Source of the DNA: Gammaproteobacteria bacterium | Lineage (GTDB): Bacteria; Pseudomonadota; Gammaproteobacteria; Nitrococcales; Nitrococcaceae | Reading direction: 5' to 3' | DNA: 7,235 nt | Assembly: GCA_018334525.1 (NCBI GenBank) | Contig: JAGXLT010000039.1 | Span: 1-7,235 of the forward strand | Part shown: one piece after another, positions 1-7,235 of the stretch | How positions within the stretch are numbered: position 1 is the stretch's first letter | How the letters are laid out: every line of letters starts with the position of its first letter | Position numbers and translations under genes: made by a program | The notes under the pieces: generated by a model | Seen by the model: the letters and a program-made list of their open reading frames with translations, nothing else | Databases searched by the model: none | What the model was told of the DNA's origin: nothing

Positions 1-805
1 AGGCAGACACGCCATACTCACCCGCTAAGGATTGTAACGTTGCCTTGGGCTCATCCAGCCAGCGGCGCGCCAGAATGTCGCGACTCCGGGAATCAAGCGC
101 GCTCATCGCCTGATGGAGTGACTGCTCGCGGGAGTCATCCCAGTCTGTTTGCTCAAGAAAGCTGGCAGGATCCGCATTATCAGCCATTAAATACTGTGCC
201 GGCGCACTAGCCTGCGGTTCTTCAGTCTCCGTTTCCGGCGCAGGGTCAAACTCAACATCCTGCGCAGCCAGTCGTGATTCCATTTCGGTCACAACTTCGG
301 GCTTAACGCCTAAATCTGATGCGACTGCCTCAACTTCCTGCCGGTTTAGCCAACCTAGGCGCTTTTTAGCGCTGCGGAGGTTAAAAAAGAGTTTCCGTTG
401 CGCTTTGGTTGTGGCCACTTTAACAATGCGCCAGTTACGCAAAATAAATTCATGAATCTCTGATCGAATCCAATGCACGGCAAACGAAACCAAACGCACG
501 CCAACCGCCGGGTTAAAGCGTTTGACCGCCTTCATTAACCCCACATTCCCTTCTTGAATCAAATCGGCGAGTGGGAGGCCATAGCCGTTGTAGCCGCGGG
601 CCACATGCACCACAAATCGCAGATGCGCCAGCACGAGCCAACGTGCAGCCTCCAAATCATTTTGCTCGCAGTACCGAAGGGCAAGATCCTGCTCCGTTTC
701 CGCGTCTAATGCAGGAATGGCATTCACAGCCTGAATATATTGCTCTTCGCTACCTGCCCGTAAGGGCAAGCGATTGATATCTGTTGCAATTAATGCGTTA
801 TCCAT
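1..805 (-). CDS. rpoH: RNA polymerase sigma factor RpoH (sigma-32), C-terminus cut by window edge
   Basis: Alternative sigma factor that directs RNA polymerase to heat-shock promoters (chaperones, proteases) in the cytoplasm. The frame is open from the ATG at 805 to the left edge, giving 268 complete codons. Residues 62-118 carry sigma region 2, including [21 protein letters not shown] and [17 protein letters not shown]. Residues 136-144 are QRKLFFNLR, the RpoH box that separates this family from RpoD and RpoS. An acidic, Pro/Ala-rich linker (about 186-225) precedes region 4, which breaks off at GEYGVSA, just before the recognition helix. The E. coli protein has 284 residues, so roughly 15-20 residues are missing. 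It lies 25 bases downstream of ftsX, the conserved gammaproteobacterial position. No strong Shine-Dalgarno sequence precedes the ATG; a purine-rich GGAGAAGG sits too far upstream, inside the ftsX end. The assignment is essentially certain, and the start fits the E. coli N-terminus. Confidence 0.97.
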   Translation of the reverse strand, partial: MDNALIATDINRLPLRAGSEEQYIQAVNAIPALDAETEQDLALRYCEQNDLEAARWLVLAHLRFVVHVARGYNGYGLPLADLIQEGNVGLMKAVKRFNPAVGVRLVSFAVHWIRSEIHEFILRNWRIVKVATTKAQRKLFFNLRSAKKRLGWLNRQEVEAVASDLGVKPEVVTEMESRLAAQDVEFDPAPETETEEPQASAPAQYLMADNADPASFLEQTDWDDSREQSLHQAMSALDSRSRDILARRWLDEPKATLQSLAGEYGVSA

Positions 806-811
806 AGGAAT

Positions 812-839
812 TTTGAGCCCAATTAAGCCGTTAAGTTCC
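812..839 (-). promoter_or_regulatory. Candidate sigma-E-type promoter for rpoH
   Basis: Read on the minus strand, GGAACTT (839-833) is followed by exactly 16 bases and then TCAAA (816-812). This fits the envelope-stress (RpoE/AlgU) promoter pattern GAACTT-N16-TCnrA. The -35 element overlaps the ftsX stop codon. Known precedent: E. coli rpoH has a sigma-E promoter (P3), and Pseudomonas rpoH responds to AlgU. Caveat: a start site 6-7 bases after the -10 would fall on or next to the rpoH ATG at 805, giving a leaderless or almost leaderless transcript, which is unusual. Chance occurrence is possible. Confidence 0.4.
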
Positions 840-1748
840 TTCTCCAGGTTCAATGCGGCGAAGATGTTGTGTGACTGCCACCCACGCCCCCGTTAGGCTA
901 AGTAATACCCCGGTTGCCACGATAGTGAGCCCGTCTGCTAGCCAGGGCCCGCTTAAAGCAAACCCCGAGTCATATAAACCAGCCAGCCGATTGGCCGGTC
1001 GCGCAATCACGGTGATTACAATGGCGCTAAGTATCCACGCCAGCATGCCGCCTATCAAGCCATGCCAGAAACCGGCATAAACAAAGGGGCGACGCACGAA
1101 TGCATCAGTGCCACCAATCAGTTTCATGATTTCAATTTCACTTCGGCGATTTTCAATATCCAGCCGAATGGTATTGCCGACCACCAGGACAACAGCGATC
1201 GCCAGTAGCGCGCCAATCAGCCCGGTTGCCCGGCTGGCAAGTTCAACAATCGTCTGCAGGCGCTGCAGCCAGGTCTGATCAAGGCGTACATCCTCTACCC
1301 CCGGCAAGTCAGCAAGCTGATTGACCAGCTCGGCGACCTCATTCGGGGCAAGGGTGCTTACAGGCGTGGCCTGAATGACCGCAGGAAACGGGTTTTCCTC
1401 AAGCAGATTAAGCATTTCAGCCATGCCCGTTCGCTCGGCAAAGGTGGTTTTGCCCTGCTCGGCACCGATTAAGATGCTGCCCGTTATACCGGCCAGCTCA
1501 TCAATTTGCGTTTGCAAAGCCGCTTGCTCGGGCTCGCTGAGCGTGCGTTCAAGATACAGATTGGCGCTGGGTGTACCGTCCCAGTCTTGCGATATTTCAG
1601 CCAGATTATCGAGAGCGAGAATAAAAATGGCCGGCAATGCTAATGCGATACCGATCACCGTTGTTGTCATAAGGTTGCTGGTCAGCCGGCGCTGAAATTC
1701 ACCTAATGCACCAATGGCAGCGCTGATGTGCTGGGTGAAAAATCTCAT
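831..1748 (-). CDS. ftsX: Cell division ABC transporter-like permease FtsX
   Basis: Inner-membrane subunit of the FtsEX complex, which sits at the divisome and transmits ATP hydrolysis by FtsE to periplasmic activators of peptidoglycan amidases. The 305-residue protein has the family layout. A cytoplasmic N-terminus is followed by a first membrane segment (about 27-47), a periplasmic domain (about 48-170) and three more membrane segments (about 175-193, 222-248 and 270-293). The conserved cytoplasmic stretch after the second segment is visible at 192-213 ([22 protein letters not shown]). The ATG at 1748-1746 overlaps the ftsE stop as ATGA, implying translational coupling and one-to-one production with FtsE. 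The TAA at 833-831 overlaps the candidate rpoH -35 element. Length and hydrophobic pattern match known FtsX proteins, and nothing is missing. Confidence 0.96.
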   Translation of the reverse strand: MRFFTQHISAAIGALGEFQRRLTSNLMTTTVIGIALALPAIFILALDNLAEISQDWDGTPSANLYLERTLSEPEQAALQTQIDELAGITGSILIGAEQGKTTFAERTGMAEMLNLLEENPFPAVIQATPVSTLAPNEVAELVNQLADLPGVEDVRLDQTWLQRLQTIVELASRATGLIGALLAIAVVLVVGNTIRLDIENRRSEIEIMKLIGGTDAFVRRPFVYAGFWHGLIGGMLAWILSAIVITVIARPANRLAGLYDSGFALSGPWLADGLTIVATGVLLSLTGAWVAVTQHLRRIEPGEGT

Positions 1749-2395
1749 GCCAATGCCCCATCGGTCAGGTGGACTCGGCGATAGCCCAGCCGCTCTACCA
1801 GGGCATGATCGTGGCTGGCAATTATCAGCGTCACGCCAACGCGGTTGAATTGCTCAAAAAGCCGCATGATCTCTTCAGAAAGTGCCGGGTCGAGATTTCC
1901 GGTCGGCTCATCTGCCAAAAGAATCGGTGGACGGCTGACAACGGCTCTTGCGATGCCGACGCGCTGTTGCTCGCCACCTGACAATGTGGCCGGATCGCTG
2001 CGCTCTCGCTCTAACAATCCCACCTTATCCAGCGCGGCACGAACGCGACGCTGTGTTTCTTTATGCTCAAAGCCAGCAATGACCAGTGGCAGTGCCACAT
2101 TATCAAATACGGATCGGTCGGGCAGTAGGCGATGATCCTGAAAAATCATTCCGATCGAGCGGCGCAGATAGGGGATGCGCCGACGAGTCAGCGTCGACAG
2201 GTTAACGTCATTCACAATAACGCTACCGCGGGTGGGGCGTTCCAGCAGGGGAATTAGGCGCAATAGCGTACTTTTGCCGGCGCCGCTGGGCCCTGTTACA
2301 AAGACCATTTCGCCCTGAGTGACCTCAAACGAGATCCCGCGCAGCGCATCATTGCCGCCGGGATAGCGCTTCGCAACCCCATGAAATCGAATCAT
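1745..2395 (-). CDS. ftsE: Cell division ATP-binding protein FtsE
   Basis: Cytoplasmic ATPase partner of FtsX; its ATP cycle drives conformational change in FtsX and so gates septal peptidoglycan hydrolysis. All ABC ATPase motifs are present in the 216 residues: Walker A GPSGAGKST (35-43), Q-loop Gln86 in GMIFQDHRLL, signature LSGGEQQR (138-145), Walker B ILLADEP (158-164), the D-loop region GNLDP (166-170) and the switch His195 in IIASHDH. The order ftsY-ftsE-ftsX separates it from the related LolD and MacB ATPases. The ATG at 2395 overlaps the ftsY stop (ATGA), and there is only a weak Shine-Dalgarno sequence of its own, so translation probably depends on ribosomes finishing ftsY. The stop overlaps the ftsX start in the same way. 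Confidence 0.97.
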   Translation of the reverse strand: MIRFHGVAKRYPGGNDALRGISFEVTQGEMVFVTGPSGAGKSTLLRLIPLLERPTRGSVIVNDVNLSTLTRRRIPYLRRSIGMIFQDHRLLPDRSVFDNVALPLVIAGFEHKETQRRVRAALDKVGLLERERSDPATLSGGEQQRVGIARAVVSRPPILLADEPTGNLDPALSEEIMRLFEQFNRVGVTLIIASHDHALVERLGYRRVHLTDGALA

Positions 2396-3357
2396 GACTC
2401 GTTTTCTTCCACTGAAGAAAGATCTAGAAGTGCATCCACAAAGGCCTCGGCATCAAACGGGCGCAAATCGTCTACGCCCTCTCCAATGCCAATAAAGCGC
2501 ACGGGAATGCCAAAGCGTTTGGCGATCGCAAAAATTACCCCGCCTTTGGCTGTGCCATCGAGCTTGGTCAGTACAAAACCACTCACGTTAACCGCTTCGG
2601 CAAACTGCTCTGCCTGAGCCAGCGCATTTTGCCCTGTGCCGGCATCAAGAACGAGCAAGACCTCATGCGGGGCCTGTTCATCCTGCTTGCCTAAAACACG
2701 CGCAATTTTCCGCAGCTCATCCATTAAGTTGGTTTGCGTATGCAAGCGCCCGGCGGTATCGGCAATTAACACATCGGCTCCGCGCGCAATCGCTGATTGA
2801 TGCGAATCAAACACGACAGATGCCGAATCTGACCCGGTGGGCTGGCTGATCACCGGGATGTCAGTCCGCTCACCCCACACCTTAAGTTGCTCTACCGCTG
2901 CGGCTCTGAAGGTATCGCCAGCGGCGAGTACAACGCGATGCCCGTCTTCTTTAAGGCTTGCCGCTAATTTGCCGATGGTGGTTGTTTTGCCGGCGCCATT
3001 AATACCCACCGTTAAAATCACAAACGGTGAGTTTTGTTGCGGGATCACCAGTGGTTTGGCCACGGGCTCCAGAATGCTCAGCATATCTTCGCGAAGGGCT
3101 TGGCGCAGGCTGTCGGGATCACTGATTTGATTGCGTTTAAGTCGGGCGGTCAGGTCTTCAATAATCTGTGTGGTGGCCTCGATACCAACATCGGCCATTA
3201 GCAGGTGGGTCTCGAGCTCTTCGAGCAAATCCGCATCAATCGACTGCCGTCCTGAAAAAAGCTGCCCAATCCCGCTGCCGGTGCGTTTGAGCCCCGCCCG
3301 TAACTTGCCGAAAAAGCCGGTTTCGGTCGATGTTTTCTTGCGTTTAAAAGGCAGCAT
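2392..3357 (-). CDS. ftsY: Signal recognition particle receptor FtsY
   Basis: SRP-type GTPase that docks SRP-ribosome complexes at the inner membrane so that membrane proteins are inserted co-translationally. With the chosen start it has 321 residues. A basic, amphipathic N-terminal stretch (about 14-36, GFFGKLRAGLKR onward) should bind lipid and is followed by the helical N domain. The NG GTPase motifs follow: G1 GINGAGKTTT (118-127), DTFRAAAVEQ (148-157), DTAGR (200-204), TKLDG (264-268) and GIGEG (290-294). The frame extends upstream to an ATG at 3426, but the ATG at 3357 has AGGAG four bases before it and starts the typical MLPFKRKK terminus; the upstream ATGs (3426 and 3372) lack such a site. 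It lacks the long acidic A domain of E. coli FtsY (497 residues) and is a compact form. It is the first gene of the ftsYEX-rpoH unit. Confidence 0.96.
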   Translation of the reverse strand: MLPFKRKKTSTETGFFGKLRAGLKRTGSGIGQLFSGRQSIDADLLEELETHLLMADVGIEATTQIIEDLTARLKRNQISDPDSLRQALREDMLSILEPVAKPLVIPQQNSPFVILTVGINGAGKTTTIGKLAASLKEDGHRVVLAAGDTFRAAAVEQLKVWGERTDIPVISQPTGSDSASVVFDSHQSAIARGADVLIADTAGRLHTQTNLMDELRKIARVLGKQDEQAPHEVLLVLDAGTGQNALAQAEQFAEAVNVSGFVLTKLDGTAKGGVIFAIAKRFGIPVRFIGIGEGVDDLRPFDAEAFVDALLDLSSVEENES

Positions 3358-3361
3358 GGAA

Positions 3362-3366
3362 CTCCT
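3362..3366 (-). promoter_or_regulatory. Ribosome binding site of ftsY
   Basis: AGGAG on the minus strand, four bases before the ATG at 3357. It decides the ftsY start in favour of 3357 over the in-frame ATGs at 3372 and 3426, which have no purine-rich site in front. Confidence 0.8.
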
Positions 3367-3429
3367 GACCATGGAGATAGAACAAAGTAAAGGTATCCTA
3401 TCACTCAGTCGGCGAAATTGGCTCAACCA

Positions 3430-3434
3430 AGAGG
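3430..3434 (+). promoter_or_regulatory. Ribosome binding site of the catalytic M16 peptidase
   Basis: AGAGG, seven bases before the ATG at 3442. It fixes the start at 3442 rather than at the in-frame TTG at 3418, which would add eight residues in front of the signal peptide. Confidence 0.75.
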
Positions 3435-3441
3435 CACAAAA

Positions 3442-4800
3442 ATGGCAGCCAGAAATGCAATATTCGCGTTGCTTCCCGCGTTAATGGCAGCACCTGCTTT
3501 TGCAGATGATGGCAATAACGACGATATCGGCAACATCACGCGATTCACGCTTGATAACGGTATGCAGGTACTCGTTAGAGAAGATCATCGGGCACCGGTT
3601 GTGGTTTCGCAGGTTTGGTACAACGTGGGCTCGAGCTACGAGGCGCGCGGGGTTACCGGCATTGCGCACATGCTTGAGCACATGATGTTTAAGGGCACTG
3701 ATAAATTTCCTGAGGGCGAATTTTCTGCCATTGTTTCGCGCGAAGGGGGGCGCCTGAACGCCTTTACCAGCCGTGACTTTACGGCCTATTTCGAAATTAT
3801 GGCAGCGGATCGCCTGCCGATAGCCTTTGAGCTTGAATCGGATCGAATGGTCAATCTGCAGTTAACGGACGATGCGCTCGCCACAGAGCGTGAAGTGATT
3901 CTTGAAGAACGCCGACTGCGCAGTGATGACCGACCCGAGGGCCGTTTTGGTGAGCGTTTTGCCGCCATCGCGAATCCCGGTACGGGCTATGCGCATCCGA
4001 TCATCGGGTGGGAAGACGATATTCGCAGCATCAGTCTGGATGATCTGCAGTCGTGGTATGCGCATTGGTATTCGCCCAGTAACGCAACGCTTGTGGTGGC
4101 CGGCGCAGTTCAGGCCGATGCCGTTTATGCCCTGGCGGAGGAGTATTTTGGCGATATTCCCGCGCGTGAGGTGCCCGCGGTGCGTGACCCGAGTGTTTTT
4201 AATGCGGCCGGTGAGCGTCGATTGGTTTATCGCGATGCTCAGGCCCGTATCCCACAGCTGCGTCTGAGCTACGATGTGCCATCGTTTGCCACGGTTGAAG
4301 ATCGTTCGGATGTGTATGCGCTGTTAATGCTCTCTGCGATATTGGATGGTGGCGACGGCGCGCGTTTGGCTGAGCAGCTCGTGCGCGGTAATGAGGTCGT
4401 GGCAGCAGCCGGCGCCGGTTATAACCCCATGGCTCGCCTGGAGGCGGATTTTTCGCTTTACGGCGTGCCAACAGACGGGCAGGTCGACGAAGTCGAGACG
4501 GCACTGCGCGCGCAGATTGATGCGTTAAAAACCGAGCAGGTTGCTGATGAAGAGCTTGAACGTGCCCGCAATCAGCTACTGGCAGATCATCTGTTTGAGC
4601 TGGATTCGGTGTTTTATCAAGCCATGCAGCTTGGCATGCTTGAGACCACCGGCGCCGGTTGGCAGACGCTGCAGGACTATCAGGCCGGGATTTCAGCTGT
4701 GACCGCGGAAGATATCCGCTCGGTTGCCGAGCGGTATTTGCTGCCGGAGCATCTGGCTGTCGGCGTTATGCTGCCTGATGAGCAGGGGAGCGACGCATGA
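3442..4800 (+). CDS. Exported M16 family zinc peptidase, catalytic subunit
   Basis: Zinc metallopeptidase of the pitrilysin/insulinase class (M16B), expected to degrade peptides in the periplasm. The 452 residues begin with a signal peptide: basic start, hydrophobic stretch 6-20, likely cleavage AFA|DD after residue 21. The inverted zinc motif HMLEH is at 76-80, with His76 and His80 as ligands and Glu79 as catalytic base. The distal glutamate ligand is in LEERR (155-156), with Glu156 at the usual distance from His80. A second M16 half-domain follows, but at the place of the Arg/Tyr substrate-binding pair it has Val314 and Ala321. Activity should therefore need the partner encoded next, whose ATG overlaps this stop (ATGA). 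Start chosen at ATG 3442 because AGAGG lies seven bases upstream. The same kind of gene pair beside ftsY is common in Pseudomonas and relatives. The physiological substrate is unknown. Confidence 0.92.
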   Translation: MAARNAIFALLPALMAAPAFADDGNNDDIGNITRFTLDNGMQVLVREDHRAPVVVSQVWYNVGSSYEARGVTGIAHMLEHMMFKGTDKFPEGEFSAIVSREGGRLNAFTSRDFTAYFEIMAADRLPIAFELESDRMVNLQLTDDALATEREVILEERRLRSDDRPEGRFGERFAAIANPGTGYAHPIIGWEDDIRSISLDDLQSWYAHWYSPSNATLVVAGAVQADAVYALAEEYFGDIPAREVPAVRDPSVFNAAGERRLVYRDAQARIPQLRLSYDVPSFATVEDRSDVYALLMLSAILDGGDGARLAEQLVRGNEVVAAAGAGYNPMARLEADFSLYGVPTDGQVDEVETALRAQIDALKTEQVADEELERARNQLLADHLFELDSVFYQAMQLGMLETTGAGWQTLQDYQAGISAVTAEDIRSVAERYLLPEHLAVGVMLPDEQGSDA

Positions 4801-6119
4801 AGCGGTGGCTTTTGGGGGGATTAATGGCGGTGATAACCGGCACAGGGGGTGCGATGGAGGCGGATATTCAGCAGTGGTCAACAGACAATGGCGCAAAAGT
4901 CTTGTTTGTAGAGCGAAACGAGCTACCGATTGTTGATGTGCGAGTCGCATTTGATGCCGGCAGTGCGCGGGATGGCGATCACCCCGGGCTTGCGCGAATG
5001 GTGAGTAATCTCCTGCTGGACGGGACGGCCGAGCGCGATGCAGGTGACATCGCCCGGCGTTTTGAACGTTATGGCGCGCGTGTTTCAGCCGGCAGCAGTC
5101 GTGACATGGCAGAGGTCAGCCTGCGCAGTTTGAGCGATCCCGACAATCTGAAACCGGTCATTGAAGAGCTGGCAGCCGTCATTGCTGGCGCAAATTTTCC
5201 GGCTGATGCGGTTGAGCGGGTCCGCCAACAGACGATGCTTGGCCTGCAACAAGCGCAATCATCCGCCTCCAGCCTGGCCGAAAAAGCCTTTGCGGCTGCG
5301 ATTTATGGCGATCACCCGTATGCGAGGCCGCCGCAGGGCACTTTAGAGTCTGTGCCCGACATCACGCGTGAAGACTTACAAGCCTTTCATGCCGAGTACT
5401 ACGTTGCGCAAAACGCCACGCTTGCCATCGTGGGCAATTTAAGCCGGGTCGATGCTGAAATCATTGCTAATCAACTGACCGCTGGCCTGCCGGCCGGACA
5501 GGCTGCCGAGCCGCTACCCGCGGTCGATTTGCCGGCTGCCTCGCAGGTTGTTCGGGTGCCGTTTGAGGCGGGCCAGACGCATGTGCTGATTGGTCAGCCC
5601 TCGGTTGCCCGCGGAGACGAGGCATACTATCCGCTTTTTTTTGGTAATCATCTGTTGGGCGGTGGTGGCCTGACTTCTCTGTTGGCTGAGCGTATGCGTG
5701 AGGAGCGTGGGCTGTCTTACAGCAGTTATTCGCAATTAAGTACCGGCGCTCAGCGCGGTCGATTTGAGATGGGTACGCAGGTTCGTAATGAGGCGCTGGA
5801 AGAGGCGCTCGAAGTTCTGCGTGGCACGCTGGTCGAGCTCATTGACGAAGGACCGGCCGCCGACCGGCTGGAAGACTCCCGCCGTAACATCACCGGCAGT
5901 TTCCCGCTGCAGTTAGATAGCAATCGCAGCCTGCTCGGTTATGTGATGAGTATCGGTTTTCATGACTTGCCCCATGACTACCTGAGTCAGTTTGTCGAGA
6001 AAATCGAAGGCCTTGACGGTGCAGCGGTGCAAGGGGCGATGCGCGAGCATCTGCACCCGCAGCGAATGATTACCGTGCTGGTTGGCCCGGCCGATGTGAT
6101 TGATGCGGTGGCAGATTAA
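4797..6119 (+). CDS. Exported M16 family protein, non-catalytic partner subunit
   Basis: Second half of a two-subunit M16 peptidase. The 440 residues start with a signal peptide (MKRWLLGGLMAVITGTGGA, cleavage probably after residue 19 or 22). The fold is recognisable from stretches such as HPGLARMVSNLLLDGT (62-77), but where active members have HxxEH this one reads RMVSN (67-71), so it cannot bind zinc there. It keeps the Arg/Tyr pair, Arg301 and Tyr308 in RMREERGLSY, spaced by seven as in insulin-degrading enzyme, and should complete the active site of the upstream subunit. Known precedent: heterodimeric M16 enzymes of Sphingomonas sp. A1 divide the residues this way. The start overlaps the previous stop (ATGA), with AGGGGAG six bases upstream. 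Paired production and dimer formation are inferred, not shown. A run of eight T lies at 5635-5642 within the frame. Confidence 0.9.
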   Translation: MKRWLLGGLMAVITGTGGAMEADIQQWSTDNGAKVLFVERNELPIVDVRVAFDAGSARDGDHPGLARMVSNLLLDGTAERDAGDIARRFERYGARVSAGSSRDMAEVSLRSLSDPDNLKPVIEELAAVIAGANFPADAVERVRQQTMLGLQQAQSSASSLAEKAFAAAIYGDHPYARPPQGTLESVPDITREDLQAFHAEYYVAQNATLAIVGNLSRVDAEIIANQLTAGLPAGQAAEPLPAVDLPAASQVVRVPFEAGQTHVLIGQPSVARGDEAYYPLFFGNHLLGGGGLTSLLAERMREERGLSYSSYSQLSTGAQRGRFEMGTQVRNEALEEALEVLRGTLVELIDEGPAADRLEDSRRNITGSFPLQLDSNRSLLGYVMSIGFHDLPHDYLSQFVEKIEGLDGAAVQGAMREHLHPQRMITVLVGPADVIDAVAD

Positions 6120-6122
6120 CGT

Positions 6123-6671
6123 TTGGCCGGTCAGTTACGGATTATTGCAGGTCAGTGGCGCGGCCGGCGGTTGTCGGTTGCCACCGCAGCCGGCCTGAGG
6201 CCAACCGCCGATCGTAACCGAGAAACGTTATTTAACTGGCTGCAAGGCGATTTGCAGGGTGCTCGCGTGTTGGATCTTTTTGCCGGCACCGGCGCCCTGG
6301 GGTTAGAGGCTTTATCTCGCGGTGCGGCGTCCGCCGTGTTTATCGAGCGCAATCGGCGAGTGGCCGATGCATTAAAAGCGGCTTTGATACAGCTTGATGC
6401 CGCTGATCGGGCCCGAGTTGTGATCGATGATGCCTTACGTTTTCTAAAACGTCCGCCGGATGGTGGGTTTGATCTTGTCTTTATTGATCCGCCATTCCAT
6501 TCAGTTTTGCTGGCATCGGTTGTGCCGATGCTAACGAAGGCTGAATGGCTGAATCCCGGCGCCCAGATCTACCTTGAATCTGCTTCCGCGCCTGTCCTGC
6601 CGGATGCCTGGTACGTGCGTCGGCATCAATCCGCGGGCGGTGTCTGGTATGGTTTAGCGGTAATCGGCTAA
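6123..6671 (+). CDS. rsmD: 16S rRNA (guanine(966)-N2)-methyltransferase RsmD
   Basis: Uses S-adenosylmethionine to methylate N2 of G966 in 16S rRNA during assembly of the small ribosomal subunit. The 182-residue protein shows the family N-terminus RIIAGQWRGRRL (6-17), followed by GLRPTADRNRETLFNWL (24-40). The SAM-binding motif I is VLDLFAGTGALGLEALSRGA (49-68), and the catalytic motif is DPPF (122-125). The start is TTG at 6123: the in-frame stop of the preceding gene lies only two codons upstream and no ATG or GTG precedes the conserved RIIAGQWRG. The Shine-Dalgarno sequence is poor, so translation is probably coupled to the peptidase gene ending 3 bases earlier. Length is close to E. coli RsmD (198 residues), which has a longer N-terminus. 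Co-transcription with the peptidases probably reflects a conserved neighbourhood rather than shared function. Confidence 0.94.
   Translation: MAGQLRIIAGQWRGRRLSVATAAGLRPTADRNRETLFNWLQGDLQGARVLDLFAGTGALGLEALSRGAASAVFIERNRRVADALKAALIQLDAADRARVVIDDALRFLKRPPDGGFDLVFIDPPFHSVLLASVVPMLTKAEWLNPGAQIYLESASAPVLPDAWYVRRHQSAGGVWYGLAVIG

Positions 6672-7235
<564 letters not shown>

Larger units (their letters stand above)
3358..3441. promoter_or_regulatory. Divergent intergenic region between ftsY and the M16 peptidase operon
   Basis: These 84 bases separate the two oppositely oriented transcription units and must hold the start signals, or the shared control region, for both unless transcription enters from outside. 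I see no convincing sigma-70 -35/-10 pair on either strand. The best -10-like words, TATCCT at 3394-3399 (plus) and TAGGAT at 3400-3395 (minus), have no good partner at proper spacing. A short dyad, TTGG-CTCAA-CCAA (3418-3430), lies just before the peptidase ribosome binding site. Its arms are only 4 bases, so any operator role is speculative. Confidence 0.55.

Noticed and set aside
571..777. Plus-strand open frame of 68 codons
   Set aside because: It lies antisense within rpoH, whose protein is unmistakable on the other strand; no ribosome binding site or recognisable domain.
3418..3441. TTG at 3418 as start of the catalytic peptidase
   Set aside because: No Shine-Dalgarno sequence before it, and it would place eight extra residues before an otherwise ordinary signal peptide; ATG 3442 has AGAGG at good spacing.
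3131..3484. Plus-strand open frame of 117 codons spanning the ftsY start and the intergenic region
   Set aside because: Mostly antisense to ftsY and overlapping the peptidase signal peptide in another frame; low-complexity Ser/Arg composition typical of a shadow frame.
3902..4267. Plus-strand open frame of 121 codons in another frame of the peptidase gene
   Set aside because: Shadow of the M16 coding frame; no domain, no ribosome binding site.
4199..4504. Minus-strand open frame of 101 codons inside the catalytic peptidase gene
   Set aside because: Arg/Pro/His-rich composition typical of the antisense of a GC-rich gene; the plus-strand M16 domain is continuous through it.
4400..6300. Recurring GGCGCCGG words
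   Set aside because: They fall in unrelated codons for Gly, Ala and Thr in several genes at no regular spacing; explained by base composition.

Overview
The window is a compact stretch of chromosomal housekeeping genes from a gammaproteobacterium. The evidence is the gene order ftsY-ftsE-ftsX-rpoH, an RpoH carrying the family-specific box QRKLFFNLR, and an FtsY, RsmD and CoaD that all read as close relatives of the E. coli/Pseudomonas proteins. Base composition is moderately GC-rich and even throughout. I see no insertion sequence, phage gene, CRISPR array, tRNA or rRNA. Genus cannot be fixed from this alone.

Left half (1-3357, minus strand): ftsY, ftsE, ftsX and rpoH form one tightly packed transcription unit. 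The ftsY/ftsE and ftsE/ftsX junctions are 4-base ATGA stop/start overlaps, and 25 bases separate ftsX from rpoH. rpoH runs off the left edge and lacks only its extreme C-terminus. FtsY is the SRP receptor, FtsEX the divisome ABC complex that controls peptidoglycan hydrolases, and RpoH the heat-shock sigma factor. A sequence fitting a sigma-E-class promoter lies across the ftsX stop codon, just in front of rpoH.

Middle (3358-3441): an 84-base divergent intergenic region separates the two transcription units. It carries good ribosome binding sites for ftsY (minus) and for the first peptidase (plus), which settle both start codons.

Right half (3442-7178, plus strand): two exported M16-family peptidase subunits overlap by ATGA, followed by rsmD (16S rRNA guanine-N2 methyltransferase) after 3 bases and coaD (phosphopantetheine adenylyltransferase) after another 15. 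The first peptidase has the zinc motif HxxEH but lacks the M16 Arg/Tyr pair. The second lacks the zinc motif but has the Arg/Tyr pair. Together they look like an obligate two-subunit periplasmic protease.

Right edge (7175-7235, minus strand): the last codons of a convergent gene end in an Ala/Pro/Glu-rich repeat. Its stop codon overlaps the coaD stop.

Most of the window is well understood. The points worth a second look are the rpoH promoter candidate, the split-active-site peptidase pair and the repeat-tailed gene at the right edge. I found no evidence for an undescribed biological system.
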